A stretch of 64,000 nt of DNA from Pseudeuparius sepicola (taxonomy: Eukaryota; Arthropoda; Insecta; Coleoptera; Anthribidae). Positions within the stretch are counted from its first letter, which is position 1. Each line of letters opens with the position of its first letter. The stretch lies in contig OY987305.1 of NCBI GenBank assembly GCA_963920635.1, positions 4,875,153 to 4,939,152 on the forward strand, in the 5' to 3' direction. Position numbers and translations under genes: made by a program. Positions 36,743 through 46,124 of this stretch are shown piece by piece. Under the pieces are notes generated by a model, which worked only from the letters and a program-made list of their open reading frames with translations, made no database searches and was not told where the DNA came from.

Positions 36743-38286
36743 CAGGGTGAGTTTTTTTCGATGCCCACTATGGGGATCTCGGAAACTAGCAGAGCTAGAA
36801 CAGAGGTTGAATGGGGAAAGAATTACAGTTTTGAATGCTCAATCTAGTGCCTCTTTTCGATTTTCAAAAAAGTTTATGGCTCGCTAGATATTTTGAAAAG
36901 AGTGATTTTTGCTATTTCATCAGATCTCTGTAGCTCCGTTATTTCTGATTATACAGAAAAACTGTAGAGACAAAAATTGTAGATAATTTCGGGCTTAATA
37001 AGATAATGTAATTTTTTGATTTTTGAGATATGGCATAAACTTGTGTTTTTTTTTTAATGTAAATCATAGTTGGCTGTGGCCTTATCAAATCGGCCATTTT
37101 TTGAGCTTTCCAAAAATAGAATACTCGGCATAGTTATTATAAAAAATAAAGGAGCTATGGCTAATTTTCTTTTTTTTTTAATTTTCACATAGTCAGCCAT
37201 GGAATATTTTCATAATTACGTTCTATTTTATAATTAGACATACTTCAAACTTTCTAATATTTTGTTTTTAGCTGGTAACAAAATGTGGCAAAATAAAACA
37301 AAAATTAAAAAACTCAAATTCAAATTATTATTATTTTAAAAGGTCACCTTTTAAAACAAAAAAAGGTGTTCAAACAATCCACCATTATTATTTATGCAAA
37401 TATTGCATCCTTTTAAAACTGAATTTGACGCCTTTCTTAGAGAGTGCCTGTCAATACTGGCAATTGCTTCTAAAACCTCTACTCTTAATTCAACAATTGT
37501 CTGATACTTTATTTTGTACTGTTCCCCACAAAAAGAAATCCAAAACAGACAAATCGGGGAATCGGGGCTGCCAGGAAATAGGTCTATTTAATCCGAAATT
37601 AATGAATTGATTTATGGGAGATACTCAGTCGAATTGGCGGTTTCAAATCCGTTTTTAAGGTGCAAGGTAATTTCTTACGGCCAAATAATTATGTAGTGGA
37701 GCTCCATCATGATATTTTTGTTTTATTTTGTTACATTTTGTTACCAGCTAAAAATAAAATATTTGAAAGTTTGAAGTATGTCTTATTATAAAATAGAAAG
37801 TAATTATGAAAATATTCCATGGCTGACTATGTGAAAATTAAAAAAAAAATTAGAAAATTAGCCATAGCTATTTTATTTTTTATAATAACTATGCCCAGTA
37901 TTATATTTTTGGAAAGCTCAAAAAATGGCCGATTTGATAAGGCCACAGCCAACTATGATTTACATTTAAAAAAACACAAGTGTATGTCATATCTCAAAAA
38001 TCACAAAGAACTTAAAAAATTGGATAAGATTATCTTATTAAGCCTAAAATTATCTACAATTTTTGTCTCTACAGTTTTTCTGTATAATCAGAAACAACGG
38101 AGCTACAGAGATCTGATGAAATAGCATCATTTATAAAATATCTAGTGACCCATGAACTTTTTTAAAAATCCAAAAGGGGCATTAGATTGAGCTTTCAAAA
38201 CTGCAATTCATTCCCCATTTAACCATTGTTCTAGCTCTGCTAGTTTCCGAGATCCCCATAGTGGGCATCGAAAAAAACTCACCCTC
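36743..38286 (-). mobile_element. Decayed long-TIR mariner-like element, copy 2
   Basis: This 1544-bp element has TA at both flanks. Its inverted arms of several hundred bp start CAGGGTGAGTTTTTTTCGA, while the outermost base of the right end is mismatched. The interior matches 8645-10083. On the minus strand near 37495-37560, codons for DLSVLDFFLWGTVQNKVSD can be read, the C-terminal catalytic block of the same transposase family. The remainder of the transposase is deleted. Position 37586-37663 holds foreign sequence identical to 35606-35683. Confidence 0.85.
37586..37663 (+). repeat. 78-bp copied segment inside the transposon
   Basis: This segment is identical to 35606-35683 in the same orientation. 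The sister element at 9.4 kb instead has about 40 bp of element sequence at this place (between GGTCTATTT and AGGTAATTTC), so the host-like segment is the intruder. A 4-5 nt overlap (ATTTA) at the left junction looks like microhomology. Confidence 0.9.
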
Positions 38287-39164
38287 TATATGCCGAACGT
38301 ATTCGTAATAAAAAAGTGCATATGTGACAACATTTTTGTGTTAGTTAAAGTTAAAACATTAGATAATAGATATTCATAGGTAAACTGGAGACATTTAAAT
38401 AGACATGTACAATTTGCCTTTGTTCCACGAATTATTGCAAACGGGCACCGGCAACATTGCAATTCCTTTTCTCCTGACAGGCACAGAAGTTGCCACGTTT
38501 AGCGTTCTGGACAACGTAACGACGAAACTGTAGATTTCAGCCTGAACAAAATTGTCAAACTTCGTCTTTAATTATCATAAATAAATAATGGTTTAAAGCC
38601 GTTATTACGTGTTATGTTAATTAATATAATTGTTGTAAAAACCAGGAAACACTACATCCGTATAGTTTGTTAATAATGTAATTCAACGCGCGGTCCGGCA
38701 ACAGCGTAAACAGGGCTCGAGCATTTCCGAGCGGTCTCTGAAAGCGGACCGTCGCCTGTTGTCTCTTCGGTGATGTCTGCGGTCTTCTGATCGGATCTCG
38801 AATCTCTCGCGCCCATTGATACAAAAACAGTAGTGCCGCTTTCGGACGGCAGTTTAAAAGTACGAACGCTATATTCGAAATTATAATTAGCGCTGCCCAA
38901 TTTACAGCACATCAAAACATAATTTCTTTGTAAAAATTCTTGAAGAATTCTGAATTTCAAATCTTCCTGGGGTCCGAAATATTGAGATTTACCTACTACT
39001 CATATTTTGTAGTGAAAATTTTGCTGTTAATACGTTATGTTAAAAAAGGAGAGAAAGAGAATGTCCACAAAACAATATAAATTCATAAACTAAGATGGAT
39101 TTTTGTACCTGTAATTATAAATAAAGAGGGTTTTTTGTGGCATATCAGGATAAACAGTTGAAAA

Positions 39165-39243
39165 AATGCACTCCAGCCGGGATTCGAAACCTAGACACCT
39201 ACTGTGGCCATTGGCAGCCAACCAACTAAGCTACCGGTGCTAT
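39165..39243 (-). ncRNA. tRNA-derived SINE head or tRNA pseudogene
   Basis: Read on the minus strand, TAGCTTAGTTGG fits the Pol III A-box consensus TRGCNNAGYNGG exactly. GTTTCGAATCC about 40 nt later fits the B box with one change. The acceptor stem (GCAC/GTGC) is only partly paired and the D and anticodon stems do not fold properly, so it is not a working tRNA. A SINE head is the likelier reading. The 3' boundary is unclear, perhaps near 39100. Confidence 0.5.
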
Positions 39244-40079
39244 TTGTTCCAACTGACTATAGCGAGTAGCGGTGACATGTAGAGGTAGAGACTAAGTATG
39301 CTTCAGATTTTGTTGAGTAAAAATGTCTGAAAATGCAAATTGTGTGTCATTCTGTGCGTTTATTAATTATTGCCTTAGTGTTTTTAATAATAAAGGTAAT
39401 AAATTTGCAAATTGTTATTACAACAAAGTATAGGTACTTCAAACTAACAAATAATAGAGCATTTGTTTAACCTCCAAGGTGATATTAAAGCAGTGTTGCT
39501 AACCCTATTAGAATAGTACTACTTAGATCTATTACATCTTTCTGTGCCTTTTAGGCTATTACATTCAAAGGAAAATCTATTACATTTTCAAATTTGTGTA
39601 TTTTTTCACTTTTTTAATGGAATTTATAATATTAGGTATTTATATTTTTTCATTGCTTTTGTGTATTTAATGTTTGGCTTTTTCTTTTTCAAGAAAAAAA
39701 ATACAAAACGCACCCAGCACCCTACCATAAAAAAGAAGAACTGAGAATTCTAACCTAACTAACTTAACTTTTAACTGTCTTAACATTATTTGTTTGATGT
39801 AAGTTTGATATTTTGTGATTGTCCGAGGAGAAAATGAAAACAGAAACAATAAACTTATATTTTGTGCTTGGAAAAAAACATCAAAATTGCATTCTACAAA
39901 TTAGGGGGGGGGGGAGATTTATTATGCTAAATATACTCCAAATCGATGACGTTTTTTCTTCAATTTTAGTGCGAAAAAATTCTGTTGGCAACGCTGAATT
40001 AAAAGTTAGGTTTTATTAGATTAGGTTAGTTTAAAGATGTGGTTAAACTGTAGCTTAGGTTAGGTGCATTCTGTGGTTA

Positions 40080-40500
40080 TAGGTATGCCAGTTTCTGACA
40101 TTTTGAATGTCCCATATTTTAAATATCCAGCTTTATTACCATTTCCGTCCTTTTTAGGGTCACGAATTCTCTTTGCGTTCAATATTTCGCAGTTTTGTCA
40201 TATTAACAGAGCTTTTATAGGTAGATTTATTTGTGATAACATGAAATTTCCATGCTCATGAAGAAAATCATATGCACGGTCCATTGCGTGGATTGCAGAA
40301 GAATACACTATTTTGGAATTACGTGATGATCTGTTCAACCAGTTGTAGAAGCTAGAATTCTGGATATTACATTTTGGAACAGTATTTTGTAACGTATGCA
40401 AGAATGAAAACAGAAAATGTTGTTTACTTATAGTCCCAAAGCGAACCAATGGTCCATTATATAAGAAGGAATTGAAAAACCTAATGCGTTCTATACACAA
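40080..40500 (-). pseudogene. Unrecognised degenerate ORF
   Basis: The frame has 100 open codons on the minus strand (40500 to 40198), with non-random composition in RSSRNSKIVYSSAIHAMDRA and YDFLHEHGNFMLSQINLPIK. After one stop the same frame continues with RIRDPKKDG and KAGYLKYGTFKMSETG. This suggests an old coding sequence with at least one nonsense change. I do not recognise a family. It lies between the direct repeats at 39.9 and 40.8 kb and might belong to one element with them. Confidence 0.3.
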
Positions 40501-41170
40501 CTAGCTATGGACTTCATTTAAAACCAAAAAGGTGCTAAAATACTCTTGCTTGCTTTTTAGACTCGCTTTTCTTAATAAGATCTATGAATGTATGTCATGT
40601 AAGCTTGTCAAATTAAAGGAACATAACAAACAAGAATTTTATTTTATTTTCGATGTCAAATTCGTTGTAACACACATTTGCATGCTTTTTTATATTATAA
40701 AAAATTCTGCAACCCTGTCGATTTTTTTCGTCGTGTGGCGCCAGTGGCGATCGCTTGAAACAGCGTTATGCACAAGGTCTTTAATATAGTGTCGGTGCAG
40801 AGTTTTGAGGGAGGTTATCTTTATACGAAATATACCCCAGATCTATTATTTTCCCTCAATTTTAGTACGAAAAACATTACTGTTGGTAACACTGGATTAA
40901 AGGTTAGGTTTTATTTAGTTGTAGCTTAGGTTAGGTAAGTGCATGTTGCACATAGAGATATGGAGGAAGAGAATGTGCTTTGACCTACTGCGCATCCGAT
41001 TTTTCCGCTACACAGAGGGCGCTTAGATCGCCGCCATTTTAACCCAGTCTTGTCTTGTAGTTTGTTTACGTTTTGACGTGCTTACTTCTTAATTGCTTTT
41101 TTAAGGCCTTTTTCGTGTGTTTAGCGTTTTTGCTGGCGTATGTTTTTGTAATCGTGTTGTGTTCATTAAC

Positions 41171-41354
41171 ATGTCTTGCTCTATAAGAACATACACAAAT
41201 TCGTGGGCAATAAGAAATGCCTCCAATCAACTTCTATACCGTCGGAAAATGAATCTGACCAACAACAAAATGGTTCGAGCCTACCACAAGCTTCAACTTC
41301 AACAGATTCAATGATTTCTCCTAAAGAGGCACCAAGGCAGATTCGCCGAAAACG
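41171..41354 (+). CDS. Possible coding exon, Ser/Gln-rich
   Basis: One plus-strand frame reads NKKCLQSTSIPSENESDQQQ, then NGSSLPQASTSTDSMISPKE and APRQIRRKRSR. This polar composition is typical of a true disordered protein region rather than translated noise. It ends at AAACGGTCCAG|GTAAAA, a plausible donor. The upstream ATG at 41171 is in a different frame (offset two), so a start or acceptor is not settled. No domain is recognised. It may be a fragment of a transposon gene or a host exon. Confidence 0.3.
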
Positions 41355-41714
41355 GTCCAGGTAAAAATTAACTTTTTTGACTAAAGTTGCTTCCACATCA
41401 ATATAAAAAACGTAAATAAATGCAACAAAAATTTGAAAAAGCAAATTATTTTGAATTTGTCACACTTTCGTGGGTTAAAATGACGGTAGAAAAATTAGCA
41501 GTCTTGCGCACGTTGACAAGCATTCTCCCCCCTCTATATATCTGGTTGCACATCACGAAAAAGGTTACATAATAATAATAATAATAATTAATAGAATTTA
41601 TTTCCTACAGGATAAACACCCAGTTACAGGAAACATACATGCTAGCAAATCATTTTGTTTTGCTCAAATAGAGAAAATAAGCTATAATTAGTACATGCTA
41701 CATGGTGATTATAA

Positions 41715-41740
41715 GGGCGTTCAACAAACATTGAACGCCC
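41715..41740 (-). repeat. Perfect hairpin in the LINE 3' UTR
   Basis: A 10-bp stem GGGCGTTCAA/TTGAACGCCC closes a 6-nt loop, about 90 nt beyond the ORF2 stop. Non-LTR elements often use 3' stem-loops for template recognition by their reverse transcriptase, so a role there is possible but inferred. Confidence 0.7.
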
Positions 41741-41832
41741 TGCACAAAAGTAGACAAAAAAGAAAAAAAAAAGAAATAGCCTTACAATTATCCGCTCAAA
41801 ATTCTATACTGTTCACAATGTGGGCCAAAGTA

Positions 41833-43441
41833 TCATAAAAAAATATCACAGTTACTACATAACGCATTAAACAGTTTGCACATGTTATAAGCTGGGCACA
41901 TCAACATAACGTTGGTTCTGATTGCATCATTATAAAAAACTTGCGGATGCCTGACCTCAAGTCGAGGAACTAATAACTTGATCCGCTGCAACAGAAAACT
42001 GCAATCTATTGTATAATTTAATAAGTTATACAAGAACTGAATTGCAATAATTTTTCTCCTGTTATTTAGTGACAATTCGTTAAATCGAGATAACAACAGA
42101 CTTTGATCGTATCCTCTTGGCGGATATTGCCGATCTTCCCTATATGATAGGTATTTGAGAAATCGTCTCTGAACCGACTCGACACTTCTTATATGACAGT
42201 TATATATAGGCGACCAAACCAGTGCACTTGTTTCCAATTTAGGGCGGACAAAGGTGAAATACAGAAGCTTGATTGTTTGGGTGTTCACAAAACTTCTACT
42301 GTTCCTTATAACAAAACCCAATGCTCTAGTTGCAGATGAAACAATGTATTCCAGGTGGTGTACAAAAGTTAGCTTTGAGTCAAAGTAAACTCTTAAGTCT
42401 TTTACGCGATCGAGTCGGTTAAGAGGAGTCTCCCCAACTTTATATTCAAAAATAATTGGCTCTTTTTTTCTTGTGAAACTCACAACGTTGCATTTACTTG
42501 CATTAAGAAACAACCTGTTTCGGTCACACCACTCAACCACGGTATTGACCCTCAGCTGCAATGAAATACAGTCATCAACGGATGTAATGGGGATAAACAG
42601 TTTGAGGTCATCAGCATAAACTAATTTTTCACAGTCGATCTCATCTATCAGGTCATTAATAAAGATCAAAAATAGTAGTGGACCTAGATTCGAGCCCTGG
42701 GGGACGCCTGATGTAGATGTAAATAAAGGTGACCTGAAGCCGTCCACCTCGACATACTGTTTTCGGTTGGTAAGGTATGAGGCGAAAAGTGATATAATAT
42801 TGCTCGTTGCTCCGAACACCCCCAGTTTAGCAAGTAACATGAAATGATCTATCTGATCGAAAGCCTTTTGAAAATCGGTATAGATGACATCCATCTGGCC
42901 CTGGTCATCCAAATTCTCACAAATTTTTTGTGATAGAGAAGCAAGGTTAGTCACGCAAGATCTTTTGTTGTGGACTTATTAGCTTCTTAACATCATTGAA
43001 GATGCAATCATGGATCACAACCTCAAGAATTTTAGAGAAATTACAAAGTATGGACACAGGTCTGTAATTGCTAACACAAGCGGGGTTACCTTTTTTAAGC
43101 ACCGGGCATACTTTAGCTATTTTCCAGATCTCCGGAAATGTACAACTTTCCAAGACCAAGTTAAAAATGAATACGAGTGGCTCGCAGAGAGCCTGGATAC
43201 AATCCTTGATAATGAAACTTGGAATACCATCCACTCCTGCGGTCATTTTGTTTTTTAATTTTTTACTCGCCTGTACAACCTGCTCCGATGTAATTTTCGG
43301 AATAAAAAGCAAATTAGATGTCTTGGCGCCAGCGATCTGCGGTATTTGTGGGCTTGAGTTCCTATAAACGTCCCTAAAGAAAATTGCAAATGAATCAACT
43401 ATGTCCTGAGGGTCAGTAAGCTCTCGGTCACCATTAGACAT
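41833..43441 (-). pseudogene. LINE ORF2 reverse transcriptase, frameshifted
   Basis: The frame 43441-42947 gives the early RT motifs: KMTAGVDGIPSFIIKD, WKIAKVCPVLKKGNP and SNYRPVSIL. The frame 42954-41833 gives VIYTDFQKAFDQIDH (motif A), SGVPQGSNLGPLLFLIFIND, and the YADD box in KLVYADDLKLF. It then has the C-terminal SVESVQRRFLKYLSYR region. The two frames join at QQK/RSCVTNL, where relatives have a longer HGF.PGRS segment. A small deletion of non-triplet length at about 42950 therefore explains the break. All catalytic RT motifs remain, but the reading frame is lost. Domain order fits the Jockey/CR1 group. Confidence 0.9.
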
Positions 43442-43463
43442 GGCACACGGGATACGCGAGTGA

Positions 43464-44594
43464 CACGGGCGTAGCCAAGAGGGGGGTTTCGGGGGTTCAA
43501 ACCCCCCCCCGAAATAAGCAGAATATTACCTAATATTATACCGAAAAAATACGAGGAGTGAAGAGTTAAATTATTATTACGTTTGAATATATGTAGTAAT
43601 AGTAGCGCCTAGCGCCATCTTTTGACGAGAGGCAGACGCAGTTGCAGCCGAACTATTTTGTATTGTAGGGACACTTTGCGTTGTTTCTCGATTATTCGCC
43701 ACGCCCCTCGATCGAAATGAGCGGAACTTTGTGGAAGTTCGTGGAAGTTCGTGGAAGTTTCTGGACGGCTACTGGGCTGCTATATAAGCGGCGCGTGACC
43801 GCGCTTACGGCAGTATTGTTCCATGCGAACTCGAAGCGAATAAAAGTGAAAAGTGGTGAACGAATAGTGAAGAAAATTAAATGTACCGTGTAAGTGAGTA
43901 ATTATTTTAGTGCACTGTTATTCGATGACCTTGTTAAGGATAGATACGTGAATCATTATTACTGTCGAAAAATGGAGGGGAAAAAAAGGAAGGGTGATAA
44001 ACCTAAAGGTATGGACTACTGGAAAAAGTGGTGTAGTCAAGGTCAAGGGGTTTCTAATAAAGAAACTAATTTGGATTTAGCTATCAAAGCTTCAGCTACC
44101 TTGCATGCTGATAAGAAGACTGCCTACCCCGAAATCTAGTTTGGAATGCCTAGATATGTGCGATAAAAACCTTTATCCTAATATTTACACATTACTACAA
44201 ATCTTCGCTACCATTCCTGTATCCACTGCTACCCCAGAAAGGTCTTTCTCGAGCCTAAGGAGACTGAAAAACTATTTACGAAACACTACAAGTGAAACAG
44301 ACTTAATGGTTTGGCTCTAATGAACATTCACTATGGAACAGAAATTCATGCAGATGAAGTAGTGGATATATTTAAAAGAAAAAGCCGAAGATTTCTTCTT
44401 TAATGGTTTTAGATTTAGCGCAGAGGAACGAAGTTAATTTATCCATTTCATTTAAAGTTAAGAACTTTATAAATATGTCGTAGTTTTTCGGATGAATATA
44501 TAGATATTAAATTTCATGTAAGTATATTTTTGTTGTTTTATTTACTTCTCAAACTAAACCCCCCCCCCAAAACTAAATCCTGGCTACGCCCGTG
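43464..44594 (+). mobile_element. Internally deleted hAT element inside the LINE
   Basis: The inverted ends are CACGGGCGTAGCCA (43464) and TGGCTACGCCCGTG (to 44594), flanked by the perfect 8-bp duplication GCGAGTGA at 43456-43463 and 44595-44602. Just inside each end is a C/G homopolymer stretch. The 1131-bp element carries only the beginning and the end of a hAT transposase gene. Removing it restores the LINE reading frame across the site, so it jumped into the LINE after the latter had inserted. Confidence 0.95.
43972..44404 (+). pseudogene. hAT transposase, N- and C-terminal remnants
   Basis: A start segment from ATG 43972 reads MEGKKRKGDKPKGMDYWKKW and runs to a stop at 44139. From about 44145, in a second frame, comes the hAT dimerisation region: DKNLYPNIYTLLQIFATIPV, then STATPERSFSSLRRLKNYLR. 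A further shift near 44305 continues with LNGLALMNIHYG and VVDIFKRKSRRF. The RNase H-like catalytic core and zinc finger are missing, so this is the residue of an internal deletion. The C-terminal block is of the type seen in ZMYM/TTF-type hAT proteins of animals. Confidence 0.85.
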
Positions 44595-44602
44595 GCGAGT
44601 GA

Positions 44603-44796
44603 CCCTTCTTTCCAAGAACATATGACCAAAACTCAGATGGGTCCAGGTTAATGTTTGCTTCAGCTTGTGACACATAATGCTTATATGCATCCCTAATCTG
44701 TGCTTTAACCAAACTGCGGAGGCTTTCAAATTTTACTCTATAATAGTTAGACTTATATAATCTTGCATTTCGACGGGCCTTTTCTTTTAAATGAAT
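44603..44796 (-). pseudogene. LINE ORF2 upstream fragment
   Basis: Minus-strand codons KEKARRNARLYKSNYYRVKF and DAYKHYVSQAEANINLDPSE, then FWSYVLGKKG, are the stretch between endonuclease and RT in Jockey/CR1-like ORF2. It joins to the frame ending at 43441 once the hAT insertion and one GCGAGTGA copy are ignored. The truncation of the LINE lies just upstream. Confidence 0.8.
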
Positions 44797-44806
44797 GTTA
44801 CACATT

Positions 44807-45671
44807 TAACAATATGGAATACTTTGATGGGGTTAGGTTCGGAATTTAGTGAGGTTAAGATGCAAAAATATGGTCCGTGGACATGTAGCGTAAGAACTAA
44901 GTAACTCGGTAGAAATTTACGGTATAATTTAGTAAAAGTAAGAGATATTTCTTCATCCTAGATAGCCAAGAAAAGCGTGTACTTATTTGGCGGGCAGTTA
45001 GTGGTTTTTCGCGTCTGCCGCACCGCTTGAAAAATAGAAGACCGCATGCCTGTCCTTTTTTCGCGACATATCTCGTTTTTCCCCCTGGATTGATGCGCTC
45101 CGCGTTTGGCACGGAGATATTAATCGTACGTGGAAGCATATTAGCATCGCAGATAAATCTCTTTCCGTATAAGTGTAAAAATCCTTTTTGCCGGTCCTGA
45201 AAGGATAGGATCCAATTAATTTTTGATTTAATCCCCGAATGCCAAGTAGGGCATCATAGTACTTATGCCGCACGTGCCCGGCCGCATTGTTATCCGAAGA
45301 TATAGGCCCCGACTGTTGGCAGTACGGTAAAGGCGAACCATGTTGCATTATTCAGGATGAGGATTGACGACTGAAGCGCGATACTTCGCCTGTGACGTAG
45401 CGCATTCTCCGGCCTTCGCGGAGGCTCATCTGGAAGTAGGCTGCAGCCAGTCCCACTCTTACTCCAATCTACAACAAACGCTGGCTCATATTCTCTGCAT
45501 TCCAAAATGCACATTGCCACAAGAAAGTTTGTGGTGAAGTGGTGAAATACTACCAACTTACACTACCAAGCACATCTAACTCTCTTCAAAAGTATTGCAT
45601 AAATAAATAATTTGATAATAAAATGTAGATCCGGTGTATATCTATACTATTAAAAAGTATAAATATATGTA
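44807..45671. other. Non-coding stretch, partly GC-rich
   Basis: 45000-45500 is GC-richer than its surroundings and free of recognisable transposon sequence. Several overlapping open frames on the minus strand show no domain. It could be a conserved non-coding or promoter region. Nothing firmer can be said. Confidence 0.4.
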
Positions 45672-46124
45672 CAGGGTGTCCCATTTTGGGTGTTTTTGGG
45701 TGTTTTTCTCAAAAATCTCGGTTATTATTAAAGCTAGAGGGTTGCGGTTTTCACGTCACTGTACTACTTTTTTGAGAGGAATTTGGTGGACCAATCAGAT
45801 TTTAGATAAGTTTTATAGTTTCCGCGCATTGGCGTAGGACTGAAATTTTCGATTTTTTGGAAACCTCTCTCCTGGCTACAACTTATATATATCGACAAAT
45901 TTAATCAACTATTTTTATAGATTTTTTGGCGTAGAATCGAATGGAACAATTAGTTTTTTGGTAGCGTTAGTAGTTTTTGAGATATGAACCAAAGTTATAT
46001 ATATTTTTAAATGGAAACCATAGTTCATGTCTCAAAAACTATTAACGCTACCAAAAAACTAATTATTCCATTCGATTCTACGCCAAAAAATCTATAAAAA
46101 TAGTTGATTAAATTTGTCGATATA

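Larger units (their letters stand above)
38287..41569. other. Non-coding stretch with small candidates
   Basis: 38680-38960 is GC-rich without a coding match. An 11-nt G run is at 39904-39914. 39905-40065 and 40805-40945 are diverged direct repeats sharing TTCAATTTTAGT.CGAAAAA, TGTTGG.AAC.CTG and TAGCTTAGGTTAGGT. A minus-strand open frame and a plus-strand exon-like segment are listed separately. Confidence 0.45.
41570..44796 (-). mobile_element. 5'-truncated Jockey/CR1-type LINE
   Basis: This non-LTR retrotransposon lies on the minus strand. It has a reverse transcriptase, a 3' untranslated region, and a short (ATT)n tail at its 3' end (41571-41592 on the plus strand). The endonuclease and ORF1 are absent, so it is 5'-truncated. 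The hexamer GTTACA occurs at both edges (41564-41569 and 44797-44802) and may be the target duplication, giving the boundaries used here. An internally deleted hAT element interrupts it at 43464-44594. Confidence 0.8.

Noticed and set aside
37819..38124. 101-codon frame
   Set aside because: Lies entirely in the inverted arm of a decayed transposon and has no transposase motif.
43010..43367. Plus-strand frames opposite the LINE
   Set aside because: Antisense shadows of the reverse transcriptase.
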